Source: Sepioteuthis lessoniana | Lineage: Eukaryota; Mollusca; Cephalopoda; Myopsida; Loliginidae | Direction of reading: 5' to 3' | DNA length: 64,000 bases | Assembly: GCA_963585895.1 (NCBI GenBank) | Contig: OY757921.1 | Coordinates: 80,517,127-80,581,126 of the forward strand | Notes under the pieces: model-generated | Told to the model about the DNA's origin: nothing | Database searches by the model: none | Seen by the model: the letters and a program-made list of their open reading frames with translations, nothing else | Program-made: the position numbers and the translations under genes | Part shown: piece by piece, positions 14,801 through 28,000 of the stretch | How the letters are laid out: each line of letters starts with the position of its first letter | Numbering within the stretch: position 1 is the stretch's first letter

Positions 14801-17800
14801 CTTTGAAAGTGTATCTCTTTGTATAGTAAAGGATTCCTGTATTTTTAATGTTACCACGTGGTCGAAGTTGTTCTTTGCCATATCTTCTACGAATTTGTAA
14901 CTTCATGTTTCTTTTTCAGCTTCTATTCGCCTTATGTTATCTTGCTTAGAGTTGTCCTATTAATTCCTTAAAAATATCACACGGGAAACCGGAGTTGCCG
15001 ACTACTACAATATAATATTATTACGACTAAACCTATAGGTCCATATTCTTCCATTGTCTAGGGGAAGGAAGGAAAGCGACCTGGTGGGTGTGTGGATAGT
15101 GTGAAATTTGGAACCCCTTGCCAGCGGCGGTCAGTCTAGCCCTAAATTAATCCCTCACATAATATGCCAGTTCTTATATGCCTGAGAGAAAGACTCTGAA
15201 CGAGGACTTATTCCTTAAGGGATCAAGTGCCAACCTACCCCGTCTTCACACGTGCGAAAATAAAACCCCGTTCTGAGATAAAAGTAAAGTTTTTGCGTCA
15301 CAACAAGCATTGAAAGAACTGATTTAATTTATTCTTATTTTCTAGCTTGGTGAGGACATTCCGAGAACATGTCAGTTGGGTAGTAAATGTTCACTATCAA
15401 CGAGGCTCATATAGCAGAATAGTTACTTCAAGGTGAGAATGCTTTTAGTTACTTTTATACTTGAAATTTTGTTTGTTCGTTTGTGTGATATTTTATATGA
15501 AATTTATGTCTGAAGTTTTGACCATTGTTCTGACAAAAATACAAGTTAGTGTTATAACAACTATTTCTAGTTAATACTTTTAATTAATAATCCAAGATAA
15601 AGATACCATTTATTTATAATTACTCATTTTGTAAAATAAATAAAAAATATAATCTTTTAAATAACATTTGACAGATTATGAATTAATTGAAAAAAAGTAT
15701 TTTTTAAGTCAGTATTAAGATATGGAGGTACTCATGGCATATAGCAGTTATCATTATAGGAAGTGGACACTGCTACCTGAACTCAAACCGGGAAAAAGGC
15801 TGTTTGCATTTCACAGAGTGCTAATACCCTTCGTTAAAAGTATGAATCGGGGGTGTCCTCGTGGTTAAAGCGATGGACTGTGGAATCATAGTAAGTGAGT
15901 TCGTATTCCAGTCACGCTATTATGTTCACTTTCAGGCAAATACCCTTGGGAAAGGTATGAACTCTCTTATCCTCCCAGCTATGGGTTAAATAGTAGCACT
16001 ACTGTTCTTCTACAAGAATGACTTTGGCATTAAATAACCTACAAAGGTTGATATGCCATTAAACAAAAAAAAAAACAAACCAAGTATGAATCCAACTATA
16101 TTTCCTCCAATTATGGATAAATAGTAGGGCAGACTGGTCTCTTTAAACTAGGTATAGCAACTGGAGAAGGAAAACTGAATTCAAACTAGCTGTAGATCTG
16201 GAGAGGCATGAGCTCTACTAGGCTATTCCTGCCCAAGACAGACAACATAAGTAAGACCTCCTCATGATCAAACCAGCTTATGGGACCAGTGAAGAAGATC
16301 AAGATATATTTCCCGATTCAGAAATAAAATATCAAAGATATTCCATTTTTTTTTTTTTTTTTTGTTAGTTTAATCAATTATGTCTCTGTGTCTTTCTAAA
16401 AAAAACAACAAGCAAACAAAAAAAAACTGGATCTAATAAATGTGAAAGACAAAATAGATTTTCTCAGGTGCTTATTATCAAGAAGTGTGTATTTCCCCAA
16501 CCCCTCTGTACAAGCAAGATGCAACACAAAGTCAGTTTTTTAAGCACAGTTCAATGTTTGAATTCAGAGTTTTCCTTCTTCTAAAACAGTTACTATGCTA
16601 AAGTTAAGGAGCCCAGTCTGCCCTATTTTACTTATAGCTGGGAGAGAATAGTTTGATGCTTACCTTTTCCAAGAGGTATTTAGTGCTATGCAAAATGCAA
16701 ACAACCTTCTCCAGGATCTGAACTTAGGTTGCTGTGTCCTTCTCGGCCTTTCGAGAGGCGTTGTATCCAGTTGATGAGATACATTCGGCCGGCTATAATG
16801 CAATGGGCGGTTCAGGTCGGATGTATCTTGTCACTGGATGTACCTCTGGCCTCAGGGGGCCATCCCCCCAGGCTTTAACCCTCTTCGGAGGCGTTGGGTT
16901 TATCGCCCGGTGCCTGAGGCGCCCCTTTTAAGGGGAATGCCGACGGGGTCCGAGGCATTTTTGGAAATGCTGGGTGCGTGTGGGCTATGCCCCTCCGCCT
17001 GGCCCCACCCTAAAAAAGGCCTTGTGCCATACTCGTCTGGTTGGTGGGACGGAGGATAAATACCACCGCAAGAAGTCTACGTTTAAGAGATCTTCTGTGA
17101 AGGATAACTTGGAGGTAATGAACTCAGCAAGAGTTGAGTTCTATGAATGACTGAACTGACATAATACCCAAGCCACATAAGGGTGGCAATATTTGAGGTG
17201 GAGATTCAAGGTCTTCCAAAAGAAACAAGTCATCAATAGCACGGACCTGTGATGGAAAGCAATATTTTGTTAAGATGCGGAGGTTTCATGTACTCACAGA
17301 TGTTTTTGAATTCTGTTTGAAATCAAGTGACAGACTTGTTGATACACCTGAAAATATTGAGGGAGTCTCTGTGGCATAATGGTTAAAATGCTGGACTGTG
17401 GCCTCAATCTAAGAGAGTTCAAATTCCAGTAGTGCTATTATGTTCACTTTCAGTCTAATACCCTTTGGAAAAGTATTATACTTTTCCAAATATTCTCCTT
17501 ATCCCTTTCAGGTATGGGTAAAATAGTATCACTGCTGTCCTTCAACAAGGATAGCTTTGGCATTAAATAACCATCAAAGCTTGACATGCTATTAAAAACA
17601 AAGAAACCAAACTATACCTTAACATATTACAATCACCAGATTTATTTAGTGATTAGAATCTGTGATATTTTTTTTAACAAAAATAAAAACTAATGTATAT
17701 TGTAAAAGAAATAATGTGCACCCATCTATCGTAATTCTAGGTTATCTCTATGTAAGTTAACTTAACTTTATATAAAATAGCTTGGTGATACATTGTAGTC

Positions 17801-20800
17801 TTTAAGCAATGATTTTTATTTAAAACAAATTTTTCTTTTTTCTTTTAAGTTGTTTATCCCTATAGTATTGTTATTTAAATATTTCTTTTTAAGCTCTGCT
17901 GGCGATATCCGATTTTGGGATATAAAAAGCCAAGATTCTGTTCGGAAGATACAAACCCAGCAAGGACTGACTGCTATGGAATTGCATCAATATGCTGATG
18001 TCATAGCTTGGTAAGATTCCTTATGTTTCTTTTATTGTTGTTTGTGTATCAATTGTAAAATTATATATAGGCATACTTAACCAATAGTAGCCCAGTCAGC
18101 TTAAGACTGCAGAAGATAGGGTTACGGGCGTCTAGGATACTCTCGCTAAAAATAGCAGAGAGCACAACGTCCGACAATAATTAATTTATATTTTATATAT
18201 ATATTCGTCACTCGAATCTCAGACAATGTAGAAATCAATACACGAGAAATAAAGAACAACCAAGGATGGAGTTAAATGTATAGGGTAGATCAAAACTCCC
18301 TTTTTATTAAAAGACTAACAAATAAAACAAAAACAAAAAAAAAGAAAATCAAAGAAACACATTGCATAGAGAAATGGAATACAATGGAACGGATTCACAG
18401 TGAAACATTTCGCTCCGACCAAGTTGAAAGAAATTGTATCAAAATATGAATAATTGGGGAAGCCTCTATTTTGGTGTGTTCAAAAAGCTAAAACGTCCAA
18501 TGTCTTTCATCTTCTCTTTGTGTATGTGGGTGTGTTTGTAATCTACATAGGGGTGGAATATCATACAGTTAACAAACATAATCTGTTCACAAAATTATAA
18601 AGTTTTACTTATCTGACTGTTGAATTATGTGTATATTTTTTCTCCCTTTTTTTTCTTTCTCTTTCCTCCCCCTTTTTTTTTTAATATATTTTTTTTCTTT
18701 TCAAACTGTAAAGTTTCTTAGATGAATCAGGCCCGCGCTTCTCTGGTTAAAATTTTCGTTTTTTTTCTTCTCTTCTTTATCTCCTTTCTCTCCTTTCTTT
18801 CATACTTTCGTTAAGTTGTTTCTTTTTCTTTTACAAGTCCTCTTCGCAGGATTTCTTCCTCCGATCTTGTTCAAACTTCTCGAGATTTCTTCCTCTTGAT
18901 CTGGTTCTAACTTCTCAGGATTTCTTCCTTCAATAAGTTTGTTCAGTTCAGATTCTGTTTTCTTCGTCAGTTAAGAAACACAAGGACTAAATTTTCTTAT
19001 ATCTTTCTGACTGTTTTCGTAAGCTCCCCATATGAGTTGGCTTGGGGTATAAGCTTACATCATTCGCTAAATAACAGGCACATCTTTCCTCCGAGGATAA
19101 TTTTCGGCCAACTGTTTTTTTTTTTGTTTTTTTTTTTTTTTAAGCTTGGGTCTTTCCTGCCATTTCGTTTTCATCGCGGTTCCAACTCTTGTGGTTCTGA
19201 CATTTGACTAGATTCCTGCCGAGTTATCATCGCCGACACTTTCATCTTGTGGTCCTTGTTTTTCGCTTTTGGGTATACAAATTTTCCTCCCACGTCGTTT
19301 CTCAACAATAAGGATATACCCTTCATAGGCAGATTGTCTACTACTCCTACGACTATAGGTCCTGATTTCCATTTGGATTTTATTTTGACCTTACATAGAG
19401 GAATCTTCATTGGTTCTCCGGTAATCCCTCTTATCACCGTAATTTTCTTCAATTTATTCCGTGTGCCTTCAGGTATAAATTTATTTAGCATTAGCGACTG
19501 GGATGCTCCCGTATCTCTCAGATCTCTAGGCAAACCTTCTCCCTTCTCTTTAGGTCCCATATGAGTCCCTTTGACAAACGGGTGATAAATCCTTTCTACT
19601 GTGTTCGCCGCTATGACTCCTTGCGGCTTACCCGTAGACACCCGATTTGTTTCAGGGCTTTCATTCACGTGACATCAAGGTGTGATGAAACCTATCTTCC
19701 CACAACAATAACATACTATGGGTCGAATTTCCCTCGGTCTTGATGACTTTTCATTCCGCGGATGTTGGGGTCCTCTCTTTTCTCGGTTATCTCCTCCAGC
19801 ACTGCGATATATCTTATGTTTTGGCTTGAGATTACTCTATCCTATCCCATCGCCTCTTTTCCTTTCCTTCCTATGAGTGATGGCGTATGCATCTGCTGAT
19901 GCTGCCATTTCGTAACCTGTCTCCCATTTTCTTTCATTTAAGTATTCTTTTAATTCACTGGGAATACAGTTCATAAATTTTTCCATCAGTATTAACTGCT
20001 TCAACCTGTCTTATTCCTTTCCGACATTCCTTGATTTACACCATCTATCCAATTGTCCCTCTTTATCCTTTATAAACTCCAGATATGAGTTATTTTCGTC
20101 TTTTCTATGACTCCTGAATTTCTGCCTGTATGCTTTGGGAACTAATTCATAACTCTTCAAAATGGTGGATTTTACCACATCATAATTTGAACAATTGTTC
20201 GTTGACAGTGCCACATAAGTTTTCTGAGCCTTGCCAGATAGAATGGTCTGCAGTAGCATGGTCCAGCATCACTTGGGCTATTCCATATTTACAGCAGCCC
20301 TCTCGAAATGTGCAAAATATTCGTCTACATTATCTTCGGTAAATCTAAGGACTAACTGTACTTATTTGGTTATATCAGAACTTCAATTATCGTCCTCCTG
20401 GTTTAATCTAGCAAAGTTCAATTCCCTGAACCTGATTTCTTGCTCGATCTGAGCTTTCTCTAATTCGAGCTTGGCTTGTATCTTTGCCTTTTCCAGCTCG
20501 AGTTGAGCTTCTGACATTCCCTCTACTTCCATCGGTAAATTGTCTAGTGTTTCCTCCTCAAATATCTGTTTGTCTATCATATGTTCTGTAATTATTCTAA
20601 TTCTGATGTTGGGGATCAAGCCCTGGCCGATGCATTTAGCTTAGCCGAGGAGTTTTCATTGAACTCAGATCCCTCGGCTTTCTTTGTTAATCTGAGATAA
20701 CTGTCACTATTCACCACGTTGTGAATTTTTTATCCAAATAGTGTTTTAGCTACCTCGGACCGTTTTCTCTGTGGGAGTCGATGAAGATTTGGCTGGAATC

Positions 20801-21994
20801 CATGCTGAAGTAAAATCACTGTCTGTGAAGAAAATATTTCCTGCTGCAAAAAGAAAGAAAACAACGCTTTTGATTTTCTGAAAGCTATTGTTTTTATCTA
20901 GCTATATACGTATTTACAGAAATGTGTAGAATACAAAAAGAAGGAAAAGGTCATATGAAACTTATTCGTTTGTTTGAGAATGTGACAGATCAAACAGAAG
21001 ATGCAAGGGAGGTGACTATCATTTCCCGGTTATCTTAAGAAAAATATTTGTTCATCTCAGCTTTTGTTGGCTTAACAATTGGAAATTCGTAATGTTCTTA
21101 TGTTTAATTATCGGTTATAATGGAACCAAGCACAATTCACAGAGTCGTCCGGTCTCATCGAACTTTTGCTTCTAACTCTCAGTTCTGGATTAATCTTGAC
21201 TTCGCCCACAATTCTGGGACTATCCTCAATCCTGAACTATTCTCGATTTTCGATTCCACTCTCTCTGATCTTGATCTGATCTCCACTCTCTCTGTCTCTC
21301 ATTCTCCAAATAACAGGCACATCTTTCTCCGACAATGATTTTTGGCCAACTGTTTTCATAAGCTCCCCATATGAGTTGGCTTGGGGTATGAACTTACATT
21401 ATTTGCAAAATAACAGGCACATCTTTCTCCAAGGATGATTTTCGGCCAACTGTTTTTTTTAGTTTGGGTCCTCTTTCCTGCCATTTCATCATCCGGGACT
21501 CTCGATCAATCAGCTTTCTGCACTCATGACCTTTGCTTGCCCAGCAACAGACAAGTCACCAATCTTATAATTGTCCTTGAAAATTTCAAAATTAAAACCA
21601 GTATCCCGCGTTCCACTGTCCTCAAGACATATCTAGTATATATCCGCTCCAAATAACAATAGAGATAGAGTGTGAGAGAGAGTGAGTCCGATAGATGAAT
21701 TGAGAGAGAAAGACTACGTCTAAAGGTTGGGTGAACTTTTAGATTTCACCTAAGTTTGGGGTTGAAATTCAGCACAATACCAACTGCATTTCTGCATAGG
21801 AGCGTTTTTTTTTGTTTTGTTTTTTTTTAAAATAAAAAGACCCCCCTCTTCCTCCCACGTGTCCAGGATGTGACACTAAACCATCTGATGGTAAGGCTCC
21901 ACTTCTGGAGCTTTGGAGAATGTGGAATACCACTTCATTGCCATTATTGCCTGGTTCACTCTGACACAGAGTGGTAGTACCTGTTACAGTCCTA

Positions 21995-22032
<38 letters not shown>

Positions 22033-25000
22033 CTAACCCCTCCACCCGGGCAGGATATGACACAAGGTCCATTTTTAAGCAGAGTTTAACAGGTTTGAAT
22101 TCAGAGTTTTCCTTCTCCTAGACTAGTTGCCTCACCAAGGCTGAAGAACCTAGTCTGCCCTACTATTTACCCATAACTGGAGGGAGAATAATTGGATTCA
22201 TACCTTACCCAAGGGTATTAGTGCTGTGGGTCAAATAGAACTGTTTACTCATTTACTATACTTCATCATCATTATCATGTCGCGCTGGTAGCACGGATAT
22301 CCCTGGCCCTCACTCGCCACTCCTCTCTATCATTCATCGCCCTAGGCAGGTCTTCAGGACAACATCCCGTATCCTCACATAGCTGCCTAATGTATGTTTG
22401 TGCTGGTCGTCCTGCTTTTGCATGGCCATGTGTGGGGGTCCATAAGAGTACATCTTTTATGAGTTCGTCCCTGCTTCTCCAGCAGTGTCCTGCATGTCTG
22501 GTTCGTCTAACTTGAATAGTTTTCGTGATAGGAGGCAGGTGGCCGTACAGTTGGTGTCTTGTGGGGTGTTGCCGCCAGGACTTGTTCAAGATTGCACGCA
22601 TCATTCTTGTGTAATTGCCGTCTAGCTTCTTCTCCAGCCGTTTTGTTAGCGTCCATGTAGTGCACCCATATAGCAGTATCGATGTGACTGCTGCCTAGAA
22701 GAAACTGCATTTCATTTTATCGGTTAGGTCTGATTTCCATATAATCGATAGCCTATCGATAGCTGTCCATGCTTTCGTTAACCTCGTGTCGATGTCATTT
22801 TCGGTTGATGAGACGCTGCTTCCTAGGTAAGTGAATTTGTCTACTAGTTTAAGAGGGGTTCCTTCTAGAGTGGAGATGTCCCCCGTTTGATTATAGCACA
22901 TATATTCCGTTTTGTGTGCATTAACATAGAGGCCTATGCCTATGCAGTAGTGTTTCGGCTTGGTCAGGTGTATTTGCCAGTAACGCTATGTCATCGGCGT
23001 AGTCGGCGTCGGTAATTGTTTTTGCGGGGTACCTTCTGCTTCTTTTCTTCGTCAGCTCGAAGCCATTCTCTCTGATTTTGTCAATCGATGTTCTAAGTAC
23101 GTAGTCTAGACAAATGATAAAGAGGTACGGAGCCAGCGTGTCCCCTTGTAGTACTCCTGCTACAATGTCGAAGTATTCTGTGTCTCCATCTGGTGATCGT
23201 ACTTTTACTTTGGTGTTTCTATAAAGAATCGTTATTGCTGCTACGGTTTCTTTAGGTATGCCGTACGCTAGTAGGATTTGTTCCATCTTTCCTCTTTGAA
23301 TGGAATCGAAAGCCTTGGTAAAGTCGACAAATATTAATGTCGCTTGTAGGTTTTTTGCCCGTACACCTTCAAGGATTCTACGGATGGTTAATATTTGTGA
23401 GGTCGTGGATCTATTTCTTCGGAAGCCATTTTGGTTTTTCCTAAGTATGTTGTTAATTTTGGGTTCTATGTGGTTTCGTAGTAGGGCATAGTAGATTTTG
23501 GTTGCTATGGATGTAAGTGTTATGCCTCGGTAGTTTTTGGCTAATCCGAGGTCCCCCTTTTTAGGGAAGGGGAGTATGCATCCCTTCATCCATCTATCTA
23601 TCGGATTTTGATTGTATACTGCGTTGCAGTGTTGGAGCAGTATGTCGTCGAATTGTCTGGTCTTCCATACTTCTGGGGGAATCTCGTCCAGCCCTGCAGC
23701 TTTTCTATTTTTAATTTTTCTGAGAACCAAGTTGAGTTCTTCTTGTGGGAATGGTCCTAGTTTAATGTCTAATTGTTTACTAATTATTCTGGTAATTGGT
23801 TCATGTGTTATTTTCGGTGGGTTTCCTAGTAGGTTTTCGAAGTGCTGTTTCCACAGTTTTATTCTTTCTTGTTGGTTTGCTGCTTTCAGTCTTGCTTTGG
23901 CTGTGTTCTTTCTTCTACTTACTTCGTTTATTGTTTGCCAGGCTATCCTAGATTGTCTATCTTCCACCGAGTCTCTAATCTTATCTATCTGATTTTGAAT
24001 GTATTCTGTCTGTTCCTTTATATATATGTCTGCTAATTGATATTGTGCTGTTTTTAGTTTTAAGGCATTTGTATTTGTTGGGTTTTTTCGATAGTTTTTG
24101 GAGGCTATTTTCACTAGTGCACGTTTTTCTCTCACCACTCAAGTTTCCCATGGGACTCTATATTTAGTTTTGAGTTTTGTTGGAATGCATTTCGCTGCTG
24201 CCTCAAGGTGCGCATTGACGAAATTTTCATATTCGTCGTTAGGTGTACTTTTTTCCATCCTTTCTTGTAGTGTTTCGTATCTGTTTCTTAATTCTAATAC
24301 GTATTTATCTCTTATATCTCTGTTGTTCAAAAGGGCCCAGTCATAGTGTTTGGTAGTCACTGTTCGTCTGGCGTTTTCTCGTAGGCTTAGCCGTATTTTC
24401 GCCGTGACTATTCGGTGATCGGTGGACACACCCTCGAAAGAGGAGTATGCCTCGCAATTCAGTGGACTATTTTTCCATTTCTTGTTTATAAGGACGTAGT
24501 CTATCTGAGCTTTAATATTGTTCACGTACATGTATGTCCATAGTTTGCCCTCCCTTTTTTGGTAGTTTGTATTGAGGCATGCTAATCTATTTTCTATCAT
24601 GAAATCTGTTAGATGTTGCCCATTCCTATTTGACGTGTTGTGGAGGCTGTATTTGTTGTTTCTGTTTTTCCCAATTTGGGCATTCATGTCTCTGCCAATG
24701 TCTAACATGTTGTGTTTCGGGATGCTACGCACTAATGAGGATAACTCATCGTAGAAGGTGACTAGTTCAGTTTCTTCACTAACATTGGTAGGGCTGTAGC
24801 AGGAGATGATTGTTGCTCTGGGGTTGCCGTTAAAAGTAGCTGCCATCATTCTAGGTTGTATTTTCTCAATGCTATTTAGCGTTTTTAATGCTCTAGGTCC
24901 TATAAGCAATCCTACCCCTCCTACTGCGGCGTTGGCAGAGTTTTTCCATGCGGATACAGTGACGAGCGACCATCCATTGCCAGTTTCGTGATATTTGATA

Positions 25001-28000
25001 TCTTCAGTGTGCGTGCATCTGTGTTCTTGTATGCATATTATGTCATCTTATATTCTACGGCTGATGCGATTAGCTCTGGTAGTTGTCCTATTCTATTTAA
25101 GGTTCTTACGTTAAATGTCGCTATTTGTAGTGTTTGCTTGCATTTTAGTAGTTTTGGTCGTTTGAGCTCTGTAGCCGATTTTTCAAACACTGAGGCCAGG
25201 GCTCCAACCTCAGCAGGATGCGCCCCTTTTTTACCCACGCGAAGAGCGATGCTGTTTGTGTATGTGGTTTGAGTGTAGGTCATGGTTATCTTTCGATGGC
25301 TGTTTTATTCTCTTCTATAGAAGCCACTCTTATAGAGGAGCAGCAGTAGTTCCCCGATCGAACTAACGATCCTGAGCGTAAAGTCGTCAAACTCACGTCC
25401 AGGACCTGTTTAGGTATTGAGTTTGGTCGTCTATGGGTTTATTCAAATACCTTTACGTACATCATGCTGCTTCCCATGAAACCATTTAACTGTGTTTAAA
25501 CAAATGAGCTCTGGCTCATTTAAAAATAATGTTACCTACAAACTATTAACTTACAAATCATACATATACACACATGTACACACATGATTTGGCATTAAAT
25601 AACCCACAAGAGTTGGTATGTTATAAAACATAACCAAACCAAACCTTAAACAATAGTGATAAACCAATGTCATTTACTAGGGTCTAAAATTATTTATAAT
25701 TGTTGAAGCAATATTTTACCAGGCTATTGGCCTAATGAGTAGACTATTTGCCAATAGTCCGGGAGACCAAGGTTCAATCCCAGGTTGAGTCATACCAAAG
25801 ACTCAAAAAATGGTACTTGATGCCACCTTGCTAAGCACTCAGCACTATATGGTGAGGATCAAGGGTAAAGTGGAGCAATCCTGGGAATATAGTAGCGCCC
25901 TCCCCTACTCCTCGATGTTGTAGCTATTGAAAAGGGAGCCTCCAGGTCACCCTTGACTAAGTTCACCAACTTATTATAAACAAGGTTGCTGCATGCTGTT
26001 TTAAACAGATCCTTGAAGCAGCAACCTATAAAACAGTTGTATGGCCACTTAACGTTCTGACTTGTAAACCATTCAAGTAAGATGAACAAATCATGCTGAG
26101 CACTAAAGATGGAACTCATAAGTGACATTCTCCCCTGGATTCTTACTCATGAACATGCCAGTATTGGCCAACCAGCAAAAACTTACATTCATTTGTTCTG
26201 TGCAAACACTGGATGCCGTCTAGAAGACTTACCAACAGCAATGGTTGATAGGGATAGATAATGAGTCAAAGGAATCCATGTTTTTGGCACAGCCTAATGA
26301 TGATTGTATTTTGAACAAATATTAATGAATTGCTGGGGATTAAAAAGGCAATACTATTTCCAATTTTATGGTTGCATTGATTATTGATAAGAGCTGTAAA
26401 TTATTTATATCTAATTTATTTCTAAGTGTCATTGAATGTAAAGTAAATTTCTTCAAATGCCTTGTATCAAGAAATATCTTTTGATTGTTTTTAAGAAATT
26501 TAATCATTTTTAATAAAGTTAGTAAATTTTAGCATAGAAGTGATAAAGTTTTGTCTTTTTTAAAAAATTTTGCTATAATATAAGACATTTTCTAAACAGC
26601 CTAATATTTCAATTTTATTTAATTTCAAGATGTTTCTTGTCTTTAAAAAAAAAAAGTTTTATCAAATCTGAATGTTCTAGAAAACATTTAAGATAATGCT
26701 GAATATTTGTAGATAGATATTCGAGTGAGTCAAAAGTTTTACAATATTTTGCTAATGTGAAGCACAATACACCAGCTCTGGATGCTTTTGCTAAGATTGT
26801 GAAGGTGATGAACCACACTGGACTGTGAGATGTTGAGCTTGCCTGATACTCTTTCAGTGCTACTCACTAGATTTGCCTTATGACTTAGAGTACACTCAGA
26901 GTCCACAGCTTCCCTAACCTTGCTGGATTGTCAAATGCATAAAACATAAGTTATTGAGCTAGACTACATTGCATTTTCCTTTGTGTGGCTTTCGAATCAC
27001 AAATAGTGAACCAATGCACAATGAATGTGTCAGCACACCAACTACCACAATACTACTAATCACAGCGGTTACCTTTCATGGCTTGAACTGCTTTAGTCAT
27101 GTTATGTATACATTGAAAACTCACAGATACCAAGGTATTGCAAGACTTTTGACTTGCTCTAGTAATTACATAGTATTATTCACTTGGGACTAACAATTTA
27201 GACAAAAATTGTTTAAATTGATGACTTAAATGTCATAACTTGACTCTAAGAGAAACAACATTTACTATATTACCATCAGTAGTTTGCCCAGTTGGCTGGG
27301 GCTGTAGAATACACCGACTGCAGCTCTGCAGAGGGGTAAGATCCCCCAATGAGTGTCCTGGATATGACACTAAACAATCTGATGGTGATGTTCCAGTAAT
27401 CCTGGAGCTTTGGAAAATGTGGAGCATGCCTTCATTGCCATTGTTCCCAAGTCCACTCTGACCCGGAATGGTAGCACCTGATAGGGCCCTATTTATGGGT
27501 TAAATAGAACTAAATGCATACTTATGCTAAACTGAATAGCTTGAAATAGAAATGTTTTTGACATTTAAATTGTGTTCTTATGTTAAACTGATTTGTTTGA
27601 AATTGAACTGTTTTTGACATTGAAACTGTACTTACACTAAATTGAATTGCTTAATATAGAACTGTTTTGACATTTAACTGTGTGTAAACAAAATCTATAC
27701 TTATACTAAACTGAATTAACAGAATTAGAACTGTTTGACTAAACTGAATAGTTTGAAATAGAAATGTTTTTGACAACTAAACTGTGTACTCATGCTAAAC
27801 TGAATTGTTTGAAATAGAACTGTTTATTTGTATAAAAATGGATTTGGCATTAAATAACCTACAAAGGTTGATATGTCATAAAACCCAAACAACAAACCAA
27901 CCAACCATCATCAGTAGCACTGAAGAATTTGATTTACCCTAGTAAAAGTCTCTATTCTTTTTCAAAAACCCCTCAGAATATTCACTTTTTATCTTGAGCA

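Noticed and set aside
16734-17059. GC-rich frames suggesting a gene
   Set aside because: The sequence aligns with the non-coding tandem unit at 13 kb, and the frames are not kept between units.
19247-19564. 105-codon + strand frame
   Set aside because: It is the complement of the gypsy protease frame on the - strand, which carries the DTGAS motif.
23612-23992. 126-codon + strand frame
   Set aside because: It is the shadow of the LINE reverse transcriptase on the - strand.
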